A stretch of DNA of 64,000 nucleotides from assembly GCA_040766325.1 (NCBI GenBank), contig JAXGQR010000001.1, forward strand, positions 186,001 to 250,000. The letters run 5' to 3'. The translations under genes were made by a program, and so were the position numbers. Below, in pieces: positions 35,540 to 44,946 of the stretch (positions are counted from its first letter, which is position 1; each line of letters begins with the position of its first letter). The DNA is from Dehalobacterium sp040766325. Its GTDB lineage: Bacteria; Bacillota; Dehalobacteriia; Dehalobacteriales; Dehalobacteriaceae. The notes beneath the pieces are model-generated. The model saw nothing but the letters and a program-made list of their open reading frames with translations, made no database searches and was not told the DNA's origin.

Positions 35540-37576
35540 ATGAAGGTTTACTCGTCGGAAAGTATTAGAAACATCGGAGTTGTCTCTCATCAGGGTGCTG
35601 GGAAAACATCTTTGACTGAGTCCATGCTCTTTAATACCGGTGCAACTAATCGTTTAGGTAAGGTTGATGAAGGCAATACGGTAGCTGATTATCATCCAGA
35701 GGAGATTAAACGTAAAAGTACGGTTAATACTTCCTTGGTTGCCTGTGAGTGGCTAGATACAAAAATTAATTTGCTGGATACCCCTGGTTTTACAGATTTT
35801 TTTGGTGAAGTAAAAGGCGTACTTAGGGTTGCAGATGCTTTGCTGATGCTAGTTGATGCTGTGTCAGGCGTTGAAGTAAGTACGGAAATTGTTTGGGAGT
35901 TGGCCGATGAGTCCAAACTGCCCCGCATTGTTTTTGTTAATAAGTTGGATCGGGAAAATGCCAATTTTGGAAAGGCCCTTGATTCCATGAAGGAAAAATT
36001 GACGCAGCAAATTGTCCCCATCCAGTTTCCTATTGGGTCGGAAGCGAATTTTAACGGCATTATCGATTTAATAGCAATGAAGGCATATCAGTATAATGGC
36101 AACGGAAAGCCTTCTGAAATTCCCATTCCGGCTGATTTGATGTCAGATGTGGAAGCTTATCGGGAAATGATGATTGAAGCTGCCGCTGAAGGTGAAGACG
36201 AATTAACGATGAAATATCTGGAAGGGGAAGAATTGACCAACGAAGAAATTATCGCCGGATTAAAGGCCGGTGTGAATTCCGGAAAAGTTGTTCCCGTTTT
36301 ATGTGGTTCAGCCTTAAAGAATATTGGTGCCGATCTTTTGTTGAATGTTTTGGTGCAATACGCTCCTTCTCCTCTGGAACGGCTTGAGGATCAGGATGCG
36401 CCCAATAAACCTATGGCTTCTCTGGTATTTAAAACGATGGCAGACCCTTATGTGGGACGTATTAGCTTTTTCCGGGTCTATCAGGGATCTTTTAAAGGTG
36501 ATTCCACAGCCTATAATCCAAATAAAGAAACTGACGAAAAGATCAGCCAGCTCTTTACAATGCAGGGTAAGAATCAATTACAGGTACCGGAGCTTAAATT
36601 CGGTGATATCGGGATGGTGGCAAAACTGGCGCAAACCGGCACAGGAGATACATTAACTACTAAGGGCAGTGGGGCTATCCTTGATGGGATTGATTTCCCC
36701 ACACCGACCCTGACTGTTGCCATCGAAGCCAAAACAAAAGGTGATGAAGATAAATTAGGCATTGGGATTGGTCGTTTATTGGAAGAAGACCCCACACTTC
36801 GTTTAGAGAAAAATGTAGAAACTCATCAGACTCTCCTAACGGGGATGGGTGAGGCCCATATTGATATTACCCTCGATCGTCTAAAAAGAAAGTTTGGCGT
36901 TGAGGTAATTACAAGTGATGTAATCGTTCCTTATCGGGAAACCATTAGAGGGACTGCCACCAGAGTGGAAGGAAAACATAAAAAACAATCCGGTGGCCAT
37001 GGTCAATATGGTCATGTTTATATTGATGTAGAACCATATGCGGACGGAGAATTCGAATTTACGGAAACGATATTTGGTGGTTCCGTACCACGTCAATATA
37101 TTCCCGGAGTAGAAAAAGGGATCCGAGAATCCTTAACGGAAGGGGTCCTGGCCGGCTACCCTGTGACCAACATTAAGGTGAATTTACAGGACGGTTCCTT
37201 CCATCCCGTGGATTCTTCGGAAATGGCCTTTAAAATCGCTGCCTCCATTGCTTTTCGCAAAGCTTGCGAACAAGCGAAGCCTGTTCTTCTAGAACCCATT
37301 ATGAGTGTAGAAATTAAGGTTCCCGATCAATTTATGGGTGATATTATGGGGGATTTAAACAGCAAGCGTGGTCGCATTCTCGGCATGGAAAAGAGCGGAA
37401 ACATGCAGGTTATTAAAGCACAAGTTCCATTAGCAGAAATGTTTCGATATTCCATTGACTTAAAATCTATTACTCAAGGCAGAGGCTCCTTTGTTATGGA
37501 ATTTTACAGCTATGAAGATGTGCCCTCCATGATGGCGGAAAAAATTATTGCTGCTGCTAAAGCGGCCAAAGAATAA
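35540..37576 (+). CDS. elongation factor G-like GTPase (FusA2 type)
   Basis: A 678-aa translational GTPase with all five EF-G domains. The G1 motif is SHQGAGKTSLTE, not the AHVDAGKTT of canonical EF-G, with DTPGFTDFFGEV (G3) and NKLDREN (G4). Domain IV has GHGQYGHVYIDVEP. The divergent G1 loop and shorter length mark the EF-G2/FusA2-like paralogue found in many Clostridia, probably an accessory or recycling factor and not the main translocase. ATG 35540 follows GGAGGATACAT. The 270-base gap upstream is AT-rich and has one hairpin (about 35299-35330) of unclear role. Confidence 0.88.
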   Translation: MKVYSSESIRNIGVVSHQGAGKTSLTESMLFNTGATNRLGKVDEGNTVADYHPEEIKRKSTVNTSLVACEWLDTKINLLDTPGFTDFFGEVKGVLRVADALLMLVDAVSGVEVSTEIVWELADESKLPRIVFVNKLDRENANFGKALDSMKEKLTQQIVPIQFPIGSEANFNGIIDLIAMKAYQYNGNGKPSEIPIPADLMSDVEAYREMMIEAAAEGEDELTMKYLEGEELTNEEIIAGLKAGVNSGKVVPVLCGSALKNIGADLLLNVLVQYAPSPLERLEDQDAPNKPMASLVFKTMADPYVGRISFFRVYQGSFKGDSTAYNPNKETDEKISQLFTMQGKNQLQVPELKFGDIGMVAKLAQTGTGDTLTTKGSGAILDGIDFPTPTLTVAIEAKTKGDEDKLGIGIGRLLEEDPTLRLEKNVETHQTLLTGMGEAHIDITLDRLKRKFGVEVITSDVIVPYRETIRGTATRVEGKHKKQSGGHGQYGHVYIDVEPYADGEFEFTETIFGGSVPRQYIPGVEKGIRESLTEGVLAGYPVTNIKVNLQDGSFHPVDSSEMAFKIAASIAFRKACEQAKPVLLEPIMSVEIKVPDQFMGDIMGDLNSKRGRILGMEKSGNMQVIKAQVPLAEMFRYSIDLKSITQGRGSFVMEFYSYEDVPSMMAEKIIAAAKAAKE

Positions 37577-37607
37577 TAGCCATTTTGTATTTTGCTTTGT
37601 TTATTTA

Positions 37608-37677
37608 AAAAATCTATCCTTTTCGATCTGGTAGGTTACTTCAAGTACCGCTAAATCGAAAAAGGATAGATTTTCTT
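37608..37677 (+). terminator. long hairpin terminator, convergent genes
   Basis: AAAATCTATCCTTTTCGAT pairs with ATCGAAAAAGGATAGATTTT across about 30 bases, followed by CTTGTC. It separates the EF-G-like gene from the minus-strand racemase-family gene. Confidence 0.75.
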
Positions 37678-37767
37678 GTCTCGAAAAAGTATTCTCTCTT
37701 TATCAATAATTTTTATTCTGATTGCAAAGAGAATTTAAATGTATCACGATCTAGAATTTCATGAAGA

Positions 37768-38553
37768 TTAAACATGCCCGTAATAATCCCGATGTACCAC
37801 CACCGAGTATGCGTAATCGAGCAAAGTACCCCAACTGTAAATCGGCAGGTCTATCTCTCTTTGGATCGCACGTGCAAAAGGTTGCATTCCTGTGCATTCC
37901 AACATTAATGCTCCCATTTCCGGATGTTTTTGCTTCATATCCTTGGCTATTGCGATCATTTGCTTTTCAGTTTCCTCAAAATATGCATATGGAACTTCCG
38001 GGCGAACCTTTGCGTCCCATAAGGTGTCGAAACCATTGCACTGGTAGTCATCCTGTGCACCGTTCACGAAATAATTGCTTGCCGGATCAACGCCTACCCT
38101 GCGCAAATGCTCATCAGTCAAGCATTCTTTCTTGGCACATAATATACCTACAGATTTGTTTACGCCCAATGTCTGTTGAATCATTGGTATCTGAAGGAGG
38201 CTTGACATAAATACAGGAACATCCACTTTGCCCGCGACATCCTGCTGAAACCAGGCAAAATAACCGCATTCGGCAGCGATAGCTCTGCATCCCATAGCTT
38301 CAAGATTCTTTGCTGCTTTTAAAATCGGGGACAGAAAGGGGCTCTTATCATCTTGGTAAAGAAGTCCTTGGATATCCAATCCTTGTATAATTTCATATTG
38401 AATGGGGAAGGGAAAGGCACTGGCATTTCTCACATCTCCCGGAAAGCCCGGATAGACATCATCCAGAATCATTATTCCCAATCCCATCCCGTAGCACTTA
38501 TGCTGTTTTCTGGCAACAATATAATTTATCCCCGTGTCTCGTGATTGGTACAT
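37768..38553 (-). CDS. aspartate/glutamate racemase-family protein
   Basis: A 261-aa protein of the Asp/Glu/hydantoin racemase superfamily. The two catalytic cysteines expected for this fold appear in CRAIAAECGYFAWF (about residue 97) and ALMLECTGMQPF (about 220). It is divergent from the L-serine dehydratase gene, which suggests a role in amino-acid turnover, but the substrate is unknown. The ribosome-binding site on the minus strand is GGAGGTAATACAAC before ATG 38553. Confidence 0.8.
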   Translation of the reverse strand: MYQSRDTGINYIVARKQHKCYGMGLGIMILDDVYPGFPGDVRNASAFPFPIQYEIIQGLDIQGLLYQDDKSPFLSPILKAAKNLEAMGCRAIAAECGYFAWFQQDVAGKVDVPVFMSSLLQIPMIQQTLGVNKSVGILCAKKECLTDEHLRRVGVDPASNYFVNGAQDDYQCNGFDTLWDAKVRPEVPYAYFEETEKQMIAIAKDMKQKHPEMGALMLECTGMQPFARAIQREIDLPIYSWGTLLDYAYSVVVHRDYYGHV

Positions 38554-38767
38554 AGTTGTATTACCTCCATTTATTTATGTTTAAAATTTGCATCCAGTAT
38601 ATCAGATTTTGTGCTATTATTGCCCATATATTTTCACGCTAATAATATTTAGCGGATAACTAACAAAGCATCTCAGGGAACACCTTTCCTCAGATAACGC
38701 GAAGTCTGGAAAAAAACAGCTCAAAGGCTTTACGGGTAATTATGCGAAAATTCAAGATAACCCATGA

Positions 38768-38795
38768 TTGACTAGTTATTTTTATATATTATAAT
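38768..38795 (+). promoter_or_regulatory. sigma-A-type promoter for the serine dehydratase gene
   Basis: TTGACT (38768-38773), a 16-base spacer and a perfect TATAAT (38790-38795) lie about 40 bases before the gene at 38834. The remainder of the divergent gap (38554-38767) contains no gene and no riboswitch I could recognise. Confidence 0.7.
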
Positions 38796-38833
38796 TCTAT
38801 TAATTCAGAAAATATTCTTAAGGAGTGTTGTAA

Positions 38834-40420
38834 TTGAATAGGCAAAGCCCCAGTATTTTCAATGATATTGTGGGTCCTACTCTGGTAGGACCATCAAGCT
38901 CCCACACATGTGGTCCTTCCAGAATAGGCTATCTCAGTCAACAAATACTGAGTTCAACGCTTAAAAAAGCTACTATTGAGTTTGCTAAAAAGGGTGCTTA
39001 TACAAATATGTACAAAGGCCAACGTTCCGATTTGGGATTTGTTAACGGGCTTATGGGTTATCGGCCTGAAAACCCACTTTTAAGGGATTCCTTTAAAATA
39101 GCAAAAGAAAAAGGTGTTACCGTAGACTTTGTAATTTCCGACTTCGATCCCATTTTCCCTAATATCGCCAAATTAACACTAATTGGGGAAGATGATGAGG
39201 TGGCAGAAATATTTTCCGACTCCACTGGAGGGGGCACGGTTAAACTATTAAAAATCAATGGCTTTGATGTTGCAATTGTGGGAGACTGTTATGAGCTTCT
39301 TGTTCGGGGAACAATTGACAAAAAGCAGGAGACAGAAATATTTTTAAAAAATATTTTCAGTATTAATGAGGGATTTTATTCGGCAGTTAGTAACAACGAA
39401 TTTATGATCAATGTTAAGTCCCGGGAGGACTTCCCTGAGGATATATTACATAAGGTAAAGGCATTTAGCGGAGTTACCTGGGTCAAGGTGCTTAAACCCA
39501 TATTGGTGGTAACATCAAATAGAAATGCCAGACTTCCATTTACGAGTGCAGAAGAATTGGAGAAATTATGTAAAGAAACAGGCCAAGAGCTTTGGGAACT
39601 TAGTGTTGAGTATGAAATGGCTCGCAGTGGCTGGACGCGCTCCGAAGTTGTTGATTATATGGAATACGTGGTTAACACAATGGAATCTGGTGTAAAAGAA
39701 GCACTGAAAGGTGATATCAATATGAATGGTATCATTCACCCAACAGCAGGTAAAATTGATAAATATTTTCAAAGTCCAGCCAACAAATTAGATATCGGTG
39801 TTTTAGCAACGGCTGTTCCTTGGTCGATGGCTACTATGGAATACAGTAGTGCTATGGGAGTTGTCTTATGTGCTCCAACCGGCGGTTCTGCCGGTGTATT
39901 CCCCGGTGCCGTGCTAGGTGTGGCAAATCATATGAATTTACCCCTGGAAAAGAAAGTTGAGGCGATGTTCACAACCTCTGCTATTGGTATTGTAATGTCT
40001 AAAGATCATAATTACTCTGCAGAACTATATGGTTGTCAGGTTGAGCCCGGTGCGGCATCAGCTATGGCAGCAGGTGCTTTAGTATATTTAATGGGAGGTA
40101 CCGTTAAAGAATCATTGGCTGCCGCTTCATGCGCAATACAAAATATCCTGGGAACAATCTGTGATCCTGTGGCAGGTTTGGTACAGGTTCCATGTATCAG
40201 CAGGAATGCCTCGTCTGTTGCCAATGCAGTAATTAGTGCAACAATTGTCATGGGAGGATATGACCCGCTTATTCCCCTTGATCAATCAGCAGAGACGATG
40301 TTTCGAGTTGGCACCCAGCTTCCTAGTGAGTTAAGATGCACTTGTGAAGGCGGTTTATGCATAACTCCTTGTGGACAAGAGCTGGCTAAAGAGCAAGAAC
40401 AACGTGATAACGCACGGTAA
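38834..40420 (+). CDS. iron-sulfur L-serine ammonia-lyase, beta and alpha domains fused
   Basis: A 528-aa single-chain enzyme that deaminates L-serine to pyruvate. The N-terminal beta domain has GPTLVGPSSSHTCGPSRIGY (about 14-33), and an ACT-like region follows at about 130-220. The C-terminal alpha domain has GIIHPTAGK, APTGGSAGVFPG and the cluster cysteines in GCQVEPGAASAMAAG, ICDPVAGLVQVPC and the far C-terminal CTCEGGLCITPC. Start TTG 38834 is behind AAGGAGTG. Many Clostridia split this enzyme into SdaAB and SdaAA. Serine-derived pyruvate and C1 units feed the central pathway of this organism. Confidence 0.88.
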   Translation: MNRQSPSIFNDIVGPTLVGPSSSHTCGPSRIGYLSQQILSSTLKKATIEFAKKGAYTNMYKGQRSDLGFVNGLMGYRPENPLLRDSFKIAKEKGVTVDFVISDFDPIFPNIAKLTLIGEDDEVAEIFSDSTGGGTVKLLKINGFDVAIVGDCYELLVRGTIDKKQETEIFLKNIFSINEGFYSAVSNNEFMINVKSREDFPEDILHKVKAFSGVTWVKVLKPILVVTSNRNARLPFTSAEELEKLCKETGQELWELSVEYEMARSGWTRSEVVDYMEYVVNTMESGVKEALKGDINMNGIIHPTAGKIDKYFQSPANKLDIGVLATAVPWSMATMEYSSAMGVVLCAPTGGSAGVFPGAVLGVANHMNLPLEKKVEAMFTTSAIGIVMSKDHNYSAELYGCQVEPGAASAMAAGALVYLMGGTVKESLAAASCAIQNILGTICDPVAGLVQVPCISRNASSVANAVISATIVMGGYDPLIPLDQSAETMFRVGTQLPSELRCTCEGGLCITPCGQELAKEQEQRDNAR

Positions 40421-40755
40421 AATGGGATAATAATAGTTCATTGATCTTAGGGCCTGATTTTCAGATATATAACACTCTAAAGGAAATAAACAAAAAAATA
40501 TGTAGAGATTCCGGCATCGTCATAAGTTGCCGAGAATCCAGATACTTATCTTAGCTTAATAACACTACAGAACTTATGCAGTTGCAGATAAATATCCAAC
40601 CCTATAGCCTAATTTTTAATAATGTTGGCAAAAATTTATCAATAAGTCGAGCAAATCGCTTAGCTGTTGTGTCAAAATGTATTTGGAAATAAAAGAGGAA
40701 AATTTGTGAAGTAAGAGAAGATAGAATTAATAGAGAGATAAGAAAAACAATATTA

Positions 40756-42177
40756 ATGGGGGTTGTTACAAAAATGGAAGTTGGGAAACCTTGCGAATTC
40801 GGACGTAATGGATTAGAACCTGATGAATACAAAAAAATAATTTATTATTTGCAAGATGAAGTTTTTGTTACCGATGGACAAGGAATCATTTTGTTTCTCA
40901 ATCCGACAGCTGAAAGAATCTGTGGTGTAAAAAAAGAGGATGTTATTGGAAAGCATGTCTCTGAATTAGAAAAGCAAAAAAAGATTTCTTCCAGTATCAC
41001 ATTAGCAGTTTTAAAAACCAGAGAAAAAGTAGAGATATTACAACAGTTGCAATCCGGAAAGACAGTAATTGCCCAGGGCAGTCCTGTTTTTGATGAACAA
41101 GGTAATATCTTTCGCGTAATTATTACTTCCAAAGATGTAAATGAGATTAACAACCTGGTCAAAAAAATTGAAACACAGAATTTTGTTTTAGCCTCTAAGG
41201 AAAAAGAACTTGATTTAATGAAAGAGGCATTTTTTAACAATCATCATTCTGCCTGCTTTGGTCAAGGATTGGCACAAGTAAAAGAGACGGTGGTAAAAAT
41301 TGCCCCTACAGATTTGACAGTTCTGATCCAGGGAGAATCAGGTGTTGGTAAAGAAGTAATTGCGAAACTAATTCATAGTTTGGGACCCCGAAATAAACAC
41401 TCGTTAATTAAAATTAACTGTGGATTAATCCCGGAAAACCTGATTGAATCGGAGCTGTTTGGATATGAAAGCGGTGCCTTCAGCGGAGCAAATAAAAATG
41501 GAAAGATCGGGAAGGTTGAGTTGGCTGATCAAGGCACGCTTTTTTTGGATGAAATCGGGGAGATGCCTTTAAATTTACAGGTAAAATTACTGGAATTTCT
41601 TCAAGATCGGGAATTTACCCGTGTGGGAGGTATCAAAAAGAATGCTGTCAATACCCGTGTTGTAGCGGCAACAAATTGTGATCTAAAGAGTATGGTTCAA
41701 CAGGGAAAGTTTCGAGAAGATCTTTTTTATCGATTAAATGTTTTTCCAATTCGAATTCCTCCTTTACGGGAGCGAAAAGAAGACGTGAAAACTTTTGCAG
41801 AATATTTTTTAAAGAAATTTAACGACAAATATAAGTTGAATAAACAGTTCGAGTCGGATGTAATGGATTTACTACTGAAATATGATTGGCCCGGGAATGT
41901 AAGAGAGTTTGAAAATGTTATGGAGAGGGCTGTTGTCAACAGTGAAGGAGATTTCATTGAAACTTCCGATTTGAATATATTTTCTGATACCTTAGGGCAA
42001 AAACAAGGTAAAGTGATCTGTACAGGTTTATTGCCTTGGAAGGAAGCAAAGAGTGAGTTGCAAGAACAGCTAATTAAAAGAGCCTATGATTATTATAAAT
42101 CCACCTTACAAGCTGCGGATGCCTTAGATGTTAGTCAGTCAACAGTGGCAAAAGTAATTAAGAAAAGTGTTAAGTAA
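40756..42177 (+). CDS. sigma-54-dependent transcriptional activator with PAS sensor domain
   Basis: A 473-aa bacterial enhancer-binding protein. Residues about 25-130 are a PAS domain (VFVTDGQGIILFLNPTAERICG). The AAA+ core has Walker A GESGVGKE (about 193-200), the sigma-54 contact loop GAFSGA (about 239-244, usually GAFTGA), Walker B TLFLDEIGEM and the arginine-finger region FREDLFYRL. The C-terminus (ALDVSQSTVAKVIKKS) is a Fis/TyrR-like HTH. The start is ATG 40756 or ATG 40774. It ends at the upstream edge of two dyads and 158 bases before a -24/-12 promoter, so it very likely controls the methyltransferase operon downstream, with the PAS domain sensing the inducer. Confidence 0.93.
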   Translation: MGVVTKMEVGKPCEFGRNGLEPDEYKKIIYYLQDEVFVTDGQGIILFLNPTAERICGVKKEDVIGKHVSELEKQKKISSSITLAVLKTREKVEILQQLQSGKTVIAQGSPVFDEQGNIFRVIITSKDVNEINNLVKKIETQNFVLASKEKELDLMKEAFFNNHHSACFGQGLAQVKETVVKIAPTDLTVLIQGESGVGKEVIAKLIHSLGPRNKHSLIKINCGLIPENLIESELFGYESGAFSGANKNGKIGKVELADQGTLFLDEIGEMPLNLQVKLLEFLQDREFTRVGGIKKNAVNTRVVAATNCDLKSMVQQGKFREDLFYRLNVFPIRIPPLRERKEDVKTFAEYFLKKFNDKYKLNKQFESDVMDLLLKYDWPGNVREFENVMERAVVNSEGDFIETSDLNIFSDTLGQKQGKVICTGLLPWKEAKSELQEQLIKRAYDYYKSTLQAADALDVSQSTVAKVIKKSVK

Positions 42178-42208
42178 AAAAATACTTAAGTAAGTAAAAA
42201 AATACTTA
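42171..42208 (+). promoter_or_regulatory. two tandem 18-bp dyads, probable enhancer (UAS) for the sigma-54 activator
   Basis: The sequence TAAGTA-A6-TACTTA, a perfect inverted repeat, occurs twice without change at 42171-42188 and 42191-42208, with centres exactly 20 bp (about two helical turns) apart. The first copy overlaps the stop codon of the activator gene. The pair lies 127-164 bp upstream of the -24 element at 42335, the usual range for enhancer sites of sigma-54 activators. That the activator binds here is inference from position and symmetry. Confidence 0.72.
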
Positions 42209-42246
42209 GCAATAAAGTCTACTTGATTCGGGATTTCAAGCAAAAT

Positions 42247-42289
42247 AATGAACATGATGAGTAAAAAATCATTATGTTCATTTTTTTGA
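42247..42289 (+). terminator. rho-independent terminator of the sigma-54 activator gene
   Basis: AATGAACATGATGA pairs with TCATTATGTTCATT around GTAAAAAA, followed by seven T. It separates the activator transcript from the sigma-54 promoter. Confidence 0.88.
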
Positions 42290-42334
42290 TTTATTATAAT
42301 CCAGTGATTGCAAGACTTTTTCTAATATTAAAGT

Positions 42335-42350
42335 TGGCATGATTATTGCT
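42335..42350 (+). promoter_or_regulatory. sigma-54 (-24/-12) promoter of the methyltransferase operon
   Basis: TGGCAT-N5-TTGCT at 42335-42350 matches the sigma-54 consensus TGGCAC-N5-TTGCW at all but one position, with exactly 10 bases between the invariant GG (42336-42337) and GC (42348-42349). Transcription should start near 42361, about 150 bases before the first gene. A sigma-54 activator gene ends 158 bases upstream. Confidence 0.85.
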
Positions 42351-42511
42351 CTTATATATTCTACGAAAGATAGTTGTTCCCTTATAAAGTTTTTCGGCAA
42401 ATATTCCATGCAAGACAGGCATCAGGAGGTGAAACATAAGGATTTAACATTTAAAACAATACTTTGTTATTTTGATAAGGGAGAAGCGCAAAGGGAAGGG
42501 GTCTGGAGATC

Positions 42512-43318
42512 TTGATTGTAGGGGAATTAATTAATATCAGGAACCAAGATATTAAACAGGCTGTGCTAAAACGAGATCAAAAATATCTTCAAAAGATTGC
42601 CCGGGAACAAATGTATGCCGGTGCCCATTATATTGATGTGAATTGCGGAACTCAGGTTGAAGATGAAATAGAAGTTATGGAATGGCTTGTTAACACCATA
42701 CAAGAAGTGGCACAGATTCCCCTTTGTCTTAGCAGCCCGGACGCTCATGTGATCAAAGCCGGATTGAAACTAGTCAAGTACGGGCAGCCAATGATCAATG
42801 CTATTACAGCCGAAAAAGAACGTTTTACTCAAATGATTCCTTTGATATCACAGTACAAACCAAAAGTGATTGCCCTTTGTGTGGATGATTGCGGGATTCC
42901 CCGTACGGCATTTGACCGTATGATTATTGTGGCAAAATTGTTTAAGGGTTTGAAAGATGCCGGTGTCACAGAAGAAGATATCTACTTTGATCCCTTGGTT
43001 CAGCCGATTAGTGTTAATATCAGTGCTGCTTCGGATGTCATTGAAACATTGCATATGATTAGCCGTGAATATCCTAAAGTTCATAAGATATGTGACTTGA
43101 GCAGTGTGTCCTATGGTTTGCCTAATGAAAAATTATTAAATGTTCTTTTTTTAGCACAAGCCATCTCAGTGGGTTTGGACAGTTATTTTCTGAAACCCGA
43201 TGATAAACAAATGATGGGTGCTATGATCGCTGCTACTGCTTTGTCAGGCAAAGATTATTATTGTATGGAATATTTAAAGGCTTATCACAATGGATTATAT
43301 GAACATCAGTATCAATAA
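42512..43318 (+). CDS. methyl-corrinoid:tetrahydrofolate methyltransferase (MtgA/AcsE-like)
   Basis: A 268-aa pterin-binding TIM barrel paralogous to AcsE (5366-6154): IVGELIN at the start, HYIDVNCGTQVEDE, CLSSPDAHVIKAGLK, DPLVQPISVN and DLSSVSYGLPNEKLLN. In acetogens and Desulfitobacterium, enzymes of this type (MtgA, MtvA, MtqA) take the methyl group from a methylated corrinoid protein and make methyl-THF. It heads the sigma-54-controlled operon with mttB and a corrinoid protein, so it is the likely link from methylamine or betaine to the Wood-Ljungdahl pathway. TTG 42512 fits the family N-terminus, although GGAGA is only two bases away. Confidence 0.9.
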   Translation: MIVGELINIRNQDIKQAVLKRDQKYLQKIAREQMYAGAHYIDVNCGTQVEDEIEVMEWLVNTIQEVAQIPLCLSSPDAHVIKAGLKLVKYGQPMINAITAEKERFTQMIPLISQYKPKVIALCVDDCGIPRTAFDRMIIVAKLFKGLKDAGVTEEDIYFDPLVQPISVNISAASDVIETLHMISREYPKVHKICDLSSVSYGLPNEKLLNVLFLAQAISVGLDSYFLKPDDKQMMGAMIAATALSGKDYYCMEYLKAYHNGLYEHQYQ

Positions 43319-43349
43319 TCATTTATGAAAAATTGCGGAGGTGAAAGTA

Positions 43350-44819
43350 ATGGGTTATAACCCAAATGCAGGTCAGAATCTCTTAAATGGTTTTGGATTA
43401 AATATTTTTTCCGATGATGAACTATATGCGATTCATTGCGCGACATTAAACGTCCTGGAACATACCGGGATAAAAATCATCAGTAAAGAAGCACAGGATA
43501 TTTTTGATGGTGGTGGCGCGATTGTTGATCGTAAAAACAACATGGTGAAAATCCCCGGGTATATTGTTGAGGATGCGATCCGTACAGCTCCCAAAACCGT
43601 ATTATTAGCAGGAAGAAATCCTAAAAATGATATCGTCTTGGAAGGGAATAAGGTAGGTTTTACAAACTTCGGTGAGGGTGTTATGATCATAGACCCTTAC
43701 ACAAAGGAATACAGAAAAACCACAAAACAGGATTCAGGTAATATTGCTTTAGTATGCGATGCGTTGGATAGTATTGATGTTCATGAACGGGCTGTGGCCG
43801 CTCAGGATGTTCCCGCAGCAGTTGCCCCATTACATGAAGTAGAAATCAATTTAACCAATACTTCTAAGCATCTTTTTCAGGGATGTGGCGGGGTTAAGAA
43901 TTTGCGCAAGATCATCGAAATGGCAGCTGCTGTCGTGGGCGGAAAAGATAAATTGCGCGAACGGCCAATCTATAGCTGCATTACCTGTCCCGTCAGTCCC
44001 TTGCAATTGGTGCCGGAAAGCACTGATGTAATTATCGAATGTGCCCGGGAAGGTGTACCCATGAATATTTTATCCATGGCTTTAGCCGGCGGCACTTCTC
44101 CAGTAACTTTGTCCGGTACATTGGTTACACATAATGCAGAAGTGTTAGGGGGCATTGTTCTCAGTCAATTAACCCAAAAAGGTGCTCCGGTTATTTACGG
44201 TAGTTCTACTACGATTATGGATCTAAAATATACCACTTCTCCGGTAGGATGTCCGGAATTAGGGATGATCAATGCGGCCGTAGCCAAGCTTGCTCAGTAT
44301 TATTTGCTTCCCAGTTGGGTTGCAGGTGGGTAGGCTGACAGTAAGGTTCCTGATGCACAAGCTGCTCATGAGAAAACCATCACCGCCATTTTACCCGCAT
44401 TGGCAGGGGCCAATGTGATCTATGGGTTGGGGATGTTAGAGTTGGGGATGACGTTCGATTTTGCTCAATTAGTGATTGATAACGAAATTGCCAGAATGAT
44501 CAAAAAGGCTGTGGGCGGAATTAAAGTAAATGAAGAGGAAATGGCTGTGAATGTAATTCATCAGGTAGGTGCCGCAGGTGAGTTCGTCAGCAATGAACAT
44601 ACCTTCAATCACTTTAGAGAACAATCGCAGAACAAACTAATTGATCGTAAAATGCGTGATTCATGGCTTGCAGATGGAGCAAAAGACATGACGGAAAGAG
44701 CTTATGAAGAAGCTAAAAATATTTTGGAAAATCACAAACCGGATCCATTGGCTCCCGGAGCTGCTGAGGCCATGCGGGAAATTGTCGCAGAAGCCGAGGT
44801 TGAATACGGCTTGAAATAA
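43350..44819 (+). CDS. mttB: trimethylamine:corrinoid methyltransferase MttB, with in-frame amber (pyrrolysine) codon
   Basis: A 489-aa MttB when TAG at 44331-44333 (codon 328) is read as pyrrolysine. The frame stays open from ATG 43350 (GGAGG 8 bases upstream) to TAA 44817-44819, and homology continues without break: SWVAGG before the TAG, then ADSKVPDAQAAHEK, ALAGANVIYGLGMLE and GGIKVNEEEMAVNVIHQVG. Known MttB proteins have pyrrolysine near residue 334, so the position fits. Pyrrolysine activates trimethylamine for transfer to the corrinoid protein. The gene therefore predicts pylT, pylS and pylBCD elsewhere in the genome; none is in the window. Confidence 0.93.
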
Positions 44820-44843
44820 AACAATTAGAATCACTCTAGGGAA

Positions 44844-44885
44844 AAAACAGGCATATTTCACAGGGTTGAGAAATGCCTGTTTTGG
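44844..44885 (+). terminator. hairpin between mttB and the corrinoid protein gene
   Basis: AAACAGGCATATTTC pairs with GAAATGCCTGTTT, followed by TGG. It may cause partial termination or stabilise the upstream mRNA end, making unequal amounts of MttB and its corrinoid protein. Confidence 0.65.
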
Positions 44886-44946
44886 TACCAAAGAAATGAT
44901 CAAGGAAAAAGTTCAGTATTAATTAAAAAATGGGAGGGTTATTGTT

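Noticed and set aside
40625..40640. TGGCAAAAATTTATCA upstream of the activator gene as a sigma-54 promoter
   Set aside because: There is no GC at the required 10-base distance from GG, so the -12 element is missing.
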